Below are positions 57,344 to 64,000 of a DNA stretch of 64,000 bases, one piece after another. Source of the stretch: Diphasiastrum complanatum. Lineage: Eukaryota; Streptophyta; Lycopodiopsida; Lycopodiales; Lycopodiaceae. The stretch lies in NCBI GenBank assembly GCA_029204225.1, contig CM055104.1, positions 53,557,165-53,621,164 of the forward strand, written 5' to 3'. The translations under genes and the position numbers were made by a program. The number at the start of each line of letters is the position of its first letter. The first letter of the stretch is position 1. The notes under the pieces are model-generated. The model saw nothing but the letters and a program-made list of their open reading frames with translations, was not told the origin of the DNA and did not search any database.

Positions 57344-57963
57344 CATGTGATGGTTTTGTTGGAGTAAAATTAGATGTATAATAGGATTGAGAGTACATGA
57401 AAAAGAAGGCCTCTAATGTGTATTCATTTTTGACAAAGTCCATCATTGGAGAATGTTCTTCTACATAGAGTACACAAGTAAAACATAGACTCCCAAGAGG
57501 GAGTACACTTTTAGGCTTAAATACCAACTAGAAATAAATACCCAAAATCTCTCTTCATAATCTTTATAGTCATTGTTGCCACCTGCAGTAGTCTTGCCAT
57601 GCATATATAAAGGTTGCCATGCATATACAAAGGTTGGGTGTTGGTTCTCTCCGAGAAGACTTAGGCTGCAGTGCCACCGCCACCTCTCCTTCACCCTTAA
57701 CCTTCTCGATCTCTTACGCTTCTTCGAAATCTGGGAAATCTCTCTCTCGATCTCTCGATCTTTTGGTTGCTTTTGCTCTCGTGCGCGCATACATATCACT
57801 GACGGTGGAGAAACTACCACACTAATGCTGTATAGCTAAAGATACTGCTAGCTAGTCGGCTGCTATTGCTCAAAAAACTACTCCGCCGCCCACTGATCGG
57901 GAGAAGTTTCCTGTCTCCAACGCCACCATTGCACTGCTGCTCTCTGCACCACTGATACCAGGA

Positions 57964-57993
57964 CCAATTCTGATGCATTGTTCCTGTATAAAG
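57964..57993 (+). promoter_or_regulatory. Candidate core promoter of ARD, right copy
   Basis: CCAAT at 57964-57968 and TATAAAG at 57987-57993 lie about 95 bp before the proposed ATG at 58087. The same elements are present in the left arm. The flanking stretch 57344-58086 shows no other gene. Confidence 0.4.
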
Positions 57994-58086
57994 CCTACAT
58001 TGGCACTCACTAGCTCTAACAGCATTTTGGGCTTCTGCTGCATAGTGTTTTTTGGTCGGGCTTATCTCAGTATATTCAATTTCAGC

Positions 58087-59613
58087 ATGGATATTGCCCA
58101 GATTCACGTTCAGGTGTGTGTTTACAAACTTGTTTTTGTGATGCTCGTTGGCAGCTGGAGTTTTCGTCAATGCTATGTGTTGATAGTTGGTTGTAACTAA
58201 TTGTATATTTCGTAGCTATTTGGGAGTGAGGACGGGCACCTGGCAGGTCATTGCTTAGTAGTGTCGGATAATGATTGAACATAGACTGGCCAGAGTGTGA
58301 GTTTAATTCAGCTTGCTTTTCCACGATCCGTCACTTACTCTAATTAATTTCTCTTGCATTCGGTTGCATTTCTATATATTAACTTGTCAGAGGAAGTTTT
58401 TCTTTCGGAATTGGTGAGAACATGTTTTTGAGTCGAAAGATGGTTTGATCCAAAGCCCATGCAAGCAGTACACATCGCTTTCTTTCCTTCATCACTTCAC
58501 ATAGTCTTGCCAACATTTTTCTAACATGGACACAGCAACCTACAAATGGACTGATACTAAATGGTTGATCAGTTATGACATTTCAGTTACAAAAGCTTTT
58601 GCTAGTTAAGACGTTCTACTTATATTGTTTTCACTGAATGTAGAAAGAGTTGGAAGCTTGGGAGTACAATGCAAACGATGAGGATCACCGGCTTACGGAC
58701 AAGTTTAGTCCCAATCGTCCAGTGCCACAGGAACACATCCACGGTATTCACACTCAACAAGCAACTACTAAGATTAGTTTTGCTTGTACCTATTGGAGAT
58801 ATTGGAGAGGATATGAAAGGAGCAAATTCAAGCTGAATTTACTAACTATGCAAGTTTTGACTGTCAGAGCAGGGAGTGCTGACATGGAAGCTTGATGTAG
58901 ACGAATGGGAAAAGAACACTTTGCTAGAAACAATCAAGATGGATCGTGGGTACAAATACTCGGTATTGTCCTCGCCTAAATTGATTCAGTTGGTTTGTGA
59001 CTCTGGAGTTTCTATCAGCTTGAGTTTGTTATTGGAATCGCAATATTCTAATATTCTCAATGATGCGTGGCACTAGGAGGTCGTGACTGTTTGCCCCAAA
59101 GAGATGGAAGATTTCGAAAAAAAAGTGAAAGGATTTTTCCAAGAACATATGCATTCTCAAGAGGAAATACGGTTGATACTTGATGGCAACGGTCAGAAGA
59201 GGCCATTAACGAATATTAGCTTAAAAATTAGAATATGTTGTTTTGTCTCTGTTTTCAGTCAAATTCAGTGATTGCAAGAACAATTTAGCCGTAATGGGTT
59301 GATCTTGCGTTTGCAGGCTACTGGGACATTCGAGATTATGACGGTAAATGGATTCGTTTCCGCGTAACTAAGGGTGATATGATTGTTCTTCCTCCAGGAA
59401 TGTTTCACAGGTTTACGATTGATGAGAACAATTATATCAAGGTAATGCAACCATGTATGAAACTTTTTCCCATCATAACGATTTCAGAATCTTGTTGATT
59501 GCAGTGCTAGTGTTACACTCTAAAGCCTGCATACTTGGGTACAGGCACTTCTCTACACAGACATTCCATACAGGACTCAGCATGGAGCGGGGAGTGAAAG
59601 TGCTGCAAGGTAA
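58087..59613 (+). CDS. Acireductone dioxygenase (ARD), right-arm copy, six exons
   Basis: Second copy of the methionine-salvage enzyme. Exons: 58087-58113, 58644-58743, 58868-58962, 59077-59191, 59317-59441, 59545-59613. All junctions are GT-AG and join in frame to 176 residues. The metal-site residues of cupin motifs 1 and 2 (two His and a Glu in HMHSQEE, and the His in PPGMFHRF) are intact, with no stop or frame change. The usual RLF after IKAM reads LLY here, and the tail YRTQHGAGSESAAR is shorter than in typical plant ARDs, so a further 3' exon after AAG|GTAAGA at 59608 is possible. It is divergently oriented to the left copy, 43.7 kb away (start codon to start codon). Confidence 0.85.
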
Positions 59614-61003
59614 GAAAGCCAGCTTGAGAATGGGTAACATTCGCAAATTATCTAAACATTCATAAAGTTCTCGACTACCACGAAAAAAAGCAAGCTCTTT
59701 TACGTTGCTCTCATTGTCTGGATCGTGGTACAGGAAACAATACGTGGACAAAGTGCTGAATAACCCTGCGGCCGTTCATAGACACCGGATTACCACTCAG
59801 TGACAGCCAGTCTAGTCTGTTATCAGACTTTTTCCAGCCAAGATGGTGGCTGTTGGATCTCTTATATAGCTGTCCTAAAAATATCTCTAGCGGCTGTGTC
59901 CGGACGACATAAATAGCCAGTTATAGATTAGTTTATATCGGCATATCTCGTTTTTTAAGACGCTCCTAATTCGCAGGATATATTAGTTAGATATACAATT
60001 GATTGGTACAGTACAAAACTGATACAATCATAGAAAATGAGCGGGATTCTTTCCATTCACCTGGATAAGTTCTGTGCTTGTACAAGGCATATATTTATCT
60101 ATATGATGATTCTCTCTGAAGAGCTCATAACATTCTATTTTATTACCTTTTTGAGCATTAACATGCTGCCCAATTTCTTTTTTTTTTTGGAATTAAGGGC
60201 TGCATGGAAGGTGAAATTTTCATGATGATCCCACATGAAGCTACTTGATCTACAATGCCCACATAAAGCTACTTGATATTTAATATGACAAATTCCCAGA
60301 AATATACTTTACGATATCTTTCTGAATTTCTTCTCTCTTGTAGAATTATATCTTAATTCACTTGAGCTTCAACATAATACATATTCTTGTCTATCGGAAA
60401 TTAGCTTCAGATCTAGATGTCTTTCTATGTGCCGAAATCTCAGAAGTTATTATTCCTTCTTTGGATAACTGCAACAAGAAATAATAACTTTTGAGGGCAT
60501 TGTAGATCAAACAACCTGAACTATTATTCTACCCTGAAGCAAAATTTGAGGCTTGGCATATCCTTCAAACTCTTCGTGGTTTAGATCCCATACATTCTTA
60601 TGTGCTGAAGGTTTGAATTCTTATGTGAAAGTGCATACTATGGCTATAGTCACTTGGATGATGATCATAGCTTGCCTGGAATCCTTTGTTCTTGGAGCTT
60701 TTGAGATCATTTTAGTATCTTTCTATGAATCGTGTAGATGCAAATAATTGGGGATCGAAAGGAGCATTGCAAGGATTATTAGCTATATTACGAGGAGCTG
60801 CATTACTAATTGATCGCTACATATACTAGAAATCTTGGTGTACTACACTACGGAATGCTCTTTTAATTAACATAGATGTGACTAATTGATTCAACTTTTG
60901 TCTAACAAATTAAAGGCCAAAAGTAAATTTTAAGAAATTATTCATGAATCCATTAGTTGTTAACTATATGAGCCTGCTCATGAGCTTTTATAGAGAGTAG
61001 TTT
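59614..61003. other. No recognisable gene, right copy
   Basis: Mirror of 11481-12870. The part just after 59613 could contain the ARD 3' UTR or a last exon. Otherwise AT-rich sequence without a coding signal I can identify. Confidence 0.5.
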
Positions 61004-62184
61004 CTTCAGAGGTTGCTTCTCTATCTCTTATACCTCGCTTACTATCTCTTAAACCAAGCTTTATTTTAAACACTTGGCTAAGTGCTAGCTTGATCTTTAC
61101 AATTTCTCCATGACTATCTTTCTTGAACAGTGTCATCAACATATATTATAGAAGTTTGATGTTAAATTCATCAATCATAAATGTGATGTTAAGAAAATGC
61201 ATTATGCTCTCTCACAATGAACTAAAGCCCAAGCTAGAAATTTCGAATCGAGCATTCAAATATCTTGGGGCTTGCTTGAGCCCATACAAGTGTTCTTTTT
61301 TTAAGGCAAACAAACTTTTTGCATGAAAACACTTTGAGGTGTTTACCTTAAAGAATTGCATAAGATAACTTACCATCAAGTGGAGCAAATGGTGGCCTAT
61401 TTGAAATGAAGTTAAGTGTAATTGATTGTCTCATCCACCTAAAGTGGGAGCGTTAGAACACTCGAAAACTTCTATTTTATCTCTTGTCCATTTCATTTTG
61501 TTGAGGAGTCTTTGGATAAGAAATTTTACTTTGAATACCATGTGTTGTCACAAATTTTGATAGAGTCTTTAGGAATCTACTCATATTGCTTAATCTCAAT
61601 ATTTTGATCTTGATGTTGATTTGGTTCTCCATCATAGATTTAAACTTAAAGAATGTCTCCTTCACTTGTTCCATGCTCTTAAGTAAGTATATCTAGGTAT
61701 GCCTACTATTGTCATAAATAATCAATGTATCAAATGTGTTGTATATTGTTTTGTAGTAAACATGTGTTGTATATTGTAAAAAAATCAAGAGGTAGACCGG
61801 TTAGATTATAATTGACCAAAAAATGTATGCATCTAAATTGGATGTCCCAATCTCTTGTGCCACAACTCAATCAAAGACACAATTTGCATAACATTCTTAA
61901 CTTCTCCACGCTTATAAATAGAAGCTTCTAGCTTATAAATCCTACTATGTTTCTTAATATTATGTTTTTCTCCTAATGGTGACTAGTCATGTGAGAACTA
62001 GCAGAAGCACCTACCTGTCCACCTTGAATCCCATGATCCATTAGATAACACATAATATTTGAAGATATCATAAGGGAACTCCCATCAACCTTATCAAATG
62101 TAAAGTTACCTTGGCTACCGCCCTTTTGTTAAAGTCATCTTCCTCTTAAAACATTCACCTATAAAATGACCAAGCCTTTTCTAC
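61004..62184 (-). pseudogene. copia-A fragment, right copy
   Basis: Mirror of 10300-11480 with the same broken protease, pre-integrase and integrase blocks (integrase segment at 61477-61674). No difference from the left copy was seen in the translated parts. Confidence 0.75.
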
Positions 62185-62193
62185 TAAAAGAAA

Positions 62194-64000
62194 TTCACCT
62201 TTGATTTGTTTTTTTCTACTACTTGCTTATTGGATCCCCCCTTCGCATCCTCAATGGATTCACAACAAACAAGGAGGCATTCTTCAAAAATCCACCCAAG
62301 GCCACATTGACAAGGGAAGAAGAGATGATGCGTGGCTTGGCATCTACTCCTTTGTACGAGGGTGCACAAATATCAAAGTTGTGAGTTTGTTTGTTACTTT
62401 TGAACTTGCAAACTAAGCACGGGTGGTCAGATGCGAGTGTGAAGTTGTTTGAGTAAGCTTGCTAGCTTCATGTGTGTTATAGACAAATTGCTCTAATCTC
62501 ATTTTATTTTTAATTCATGCGTTGTGACAAACTATATATCACTAATTATATAAACATATGTTTTGTCACAGTTTGCTCAAGAAAATGTTGCTCCCAAATA
62601 ACACAATGGCGACGTCTCGACAAGAAGCCAAGAAAATGCTATCCGTGGTTGGCATGGATTACAAGAGTATTCATGCATGTCCTAATGATTGCATCTTATA
62701 TCGAGATGAGTTTGCCAGAGGCAAGCACATGTCCATGTTGTGGGGAACACCCCTACAAGCAAGATATACAAGGAGCGACCATACCCATCAAGGTGGTATG
62801 ACATTTTTCCATCATACCTAGGATACGCCACATGTTTAAGTGTAATTCCATCGTGGAACTAATGACATGGCATTCGAGCAATCGTTCATCAGACGATACT
62901 ATGAGAATCCATATCGATTCTCCAACAGGGAAGCACGTGGATGCTACCTGGCATGAGTTTAGGGATGAGCCTCACATTTGCATTTGGGGTTGGCCATGGA
63001 TGGTGTGAATCCATTCGGTTTGCACTCCACATCATGGTCCACTTGGTTGGTTGTCCTTGTAAACTACAACATCTTGGCAAATTATAAAGAAGGGGCACCT
63101 AATGCTCGCCTTTCTTATCCTGGAAAAATACAAGGTAAAAAATATGGACGTGTATATGGCTCCCTTGATAGATGAGCTAAAGATTCTATGGCAAGGAGTT
63201 CAAGTGAGCGATATATCAAGACCACTAAGACATTGTCAAAGAGATTTTGTGGTAAAGGGCATCTTGATGTGGACGATGCACGACTTTCTTGAATATGGGG
63301 AATATTCAGGTGAAATGTCCTTGCTATTGGTTCGATCTATGCTATTATATTAAATTTTATGTGCATCCACAAAATTACTCTCAATTCAAACATTTGACCC
63401 ACGATTAACTAGGTTGTTTTGTCTCAATGTAGGGCTCTAAACTAGTAGTTACAATGCGTGCCCCATTTGTGGCCAGTATTTGCAAGCACGTCACTCACAA
63501 CATTTGCGAAAGATGGTTTATGAGGGCCACACACACTCGATACCGTCCACTCGATCACCCTATGCATGATGGACTTGTTGGTCAACGCCCTCATTCCATG
63601 AAGCTACGATACATATTTGGGCTAATTAATGGTACATGTCATTTATTTATTTTATAATTACTCTCTTTATATTTCTTTTAGCGATACATAATCTGCATTA
63701 AATGTGTGTGCTTGTTTGTTAATATTGTAGGCAAGTGATTGGTTTCGGATTTGGAGATCCAATCAAGATCTAGGGCAACTCCCTCCTGGCATGAATTGGT
63801 TATCAATACGTCATGAACTCCCATATTGGGGGGAATTGTTGATAATCCATCTTTTGGATCTGATTCAAGAATGTCGGGAGCATGATTTGGGAGCACTTGA
63901 CTAGGTCGAAAGATAAAAAAGACGCACGAGATAATTTAAAAGAAGTGGCAATGATGGCTGATTTATGGCCACAAATGGTGGGGACTTCGATTGTCCTACC
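62194..64000 (+). pseudogene. CACTA TNP2-type transposase remnant, right copy (cut by window end)
   Basis: Mirror of 8484-10290: the IHACPNDCILYRDE block at 62558-62821, MDVYMAPLIDELKILWQG at 63102-63353, THTRYRPLDHPMH at 63454-63657, then RSKDKKDARDNLKE just before the end. At 63508 a GAA (Glu) codon stands where the left copy has AAA (Lys); it is the only substitution I detected between the arms. Whether gypsy-1 also interrupts this copy cannot be seen here. Confidence 0.85.

Larger units (their letters stand above)
48598..64000. repeat. Right arm of the giant inverted repeat
   Basis: Reverse complement of 8484-23896. The same order of elements is read on the opposite strand. It begins inside copia-C RT coding (TAGATAATC..) at an abrupt joint with copia-I and continues past the end of the window inside the CACTA remnant, so its true length is unknown. 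A 9-bp segment of gypsy-2 integrase (about 54897) is missing relative to the left arm. Confidence 0.97.

Noticed and set aside
8484-64000. Chloroplast-type inverted repeat
   Set aside because: The arms contain nuclear transposons and a spliced nuclear-type gene, and no rRNA or plastid genes.
8484-64000. Simple fold-back read artefact (missed sequencing adapter)
   Set aside because: Such artefacts have almost no spacer, whereas here 24.7 kb of different sequence separates the arms and real differences exist between them. A larger misassembly is still possible.

Overview
The window looks like nuclear DNA of a land plant with a large, retrotransposon-rich, AT-rich genome. The evidence is plant-type Ty1/copia and Ty3/gypsy elements (tRNA-Met-type primer sites, plant gypsy TTTTTGGCGCCGTTG leader), a CACTA/En-Spm TNP2 transposase, and a spliced acireductone dioxygenase (ARD) gene. 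I cannot name the species. The unusual unknown gene pair at 32-36.4 kb and a somewhat divergent ARD make a non-seed plant possible, but that is a weak inference.

The dominant structure is a very large, nearly identical inverted repeat. Left arm 8484-23896 and right arm 48598-64000 are reverse complements. Coordinates sum to 72484 in the outer part, 72493 after a 9-bp indel and 72494 after a 1-bp indel. They flank a 24.7-kb spacer, and the right arm runs off the window end. Each arm carries, from outside in: a CACTA transposase remnant, a copia fragment (copia-A), an unannotated stretch, a complete-looking six-exon ARD gene, a minisatellite field, the 3' part of gypsy-2, then the 3' parts of copia-B and copia-C nested one inside the other. 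Shared stop codons show the elements had decayed before the duplication. The left arm reads continuously into the spacer (copia-C continues in frame, and gypsy-2 RT resumes at 24150), so the left is probably the parental locus and 48597/48598 the new joint.

Left of the arm (1-8483), gypsy-1 lies on the minus strand: 5' LTR 6438-7659, gag, protease, RT/RNase H, then a coiled-coil coding remnant where integrase is expected, then a polypurine tract and a 224-bp piece of 3' LTR. It is inserted into the CACTA transposase gene.

The spacer (23897-48597) holds the 5' part of gypsy-2; two copia units ordered pol - LTR - gag (copia-D and copia-H, circularly permuted or tandem); a divergent intronless histone H3-like ORF at 31127-31435; a GC-rich tandem palindrome at 31702-31848; a decayed two-gene unit of unknown function (U2 then U1, minus strand, 31981-36385); a long nearly complete copia-E; and fragments of copia-F, -G and -I. 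Copia-I is joined out of frame to the right arm.

Only ARD (two copies) looks like an intact ordinary gene. The H3-like ORF is open but of uncertain status. Everything else is transposon-derived, decayed or unrecognised. All identities come from reading translations by eye; no database search was made.
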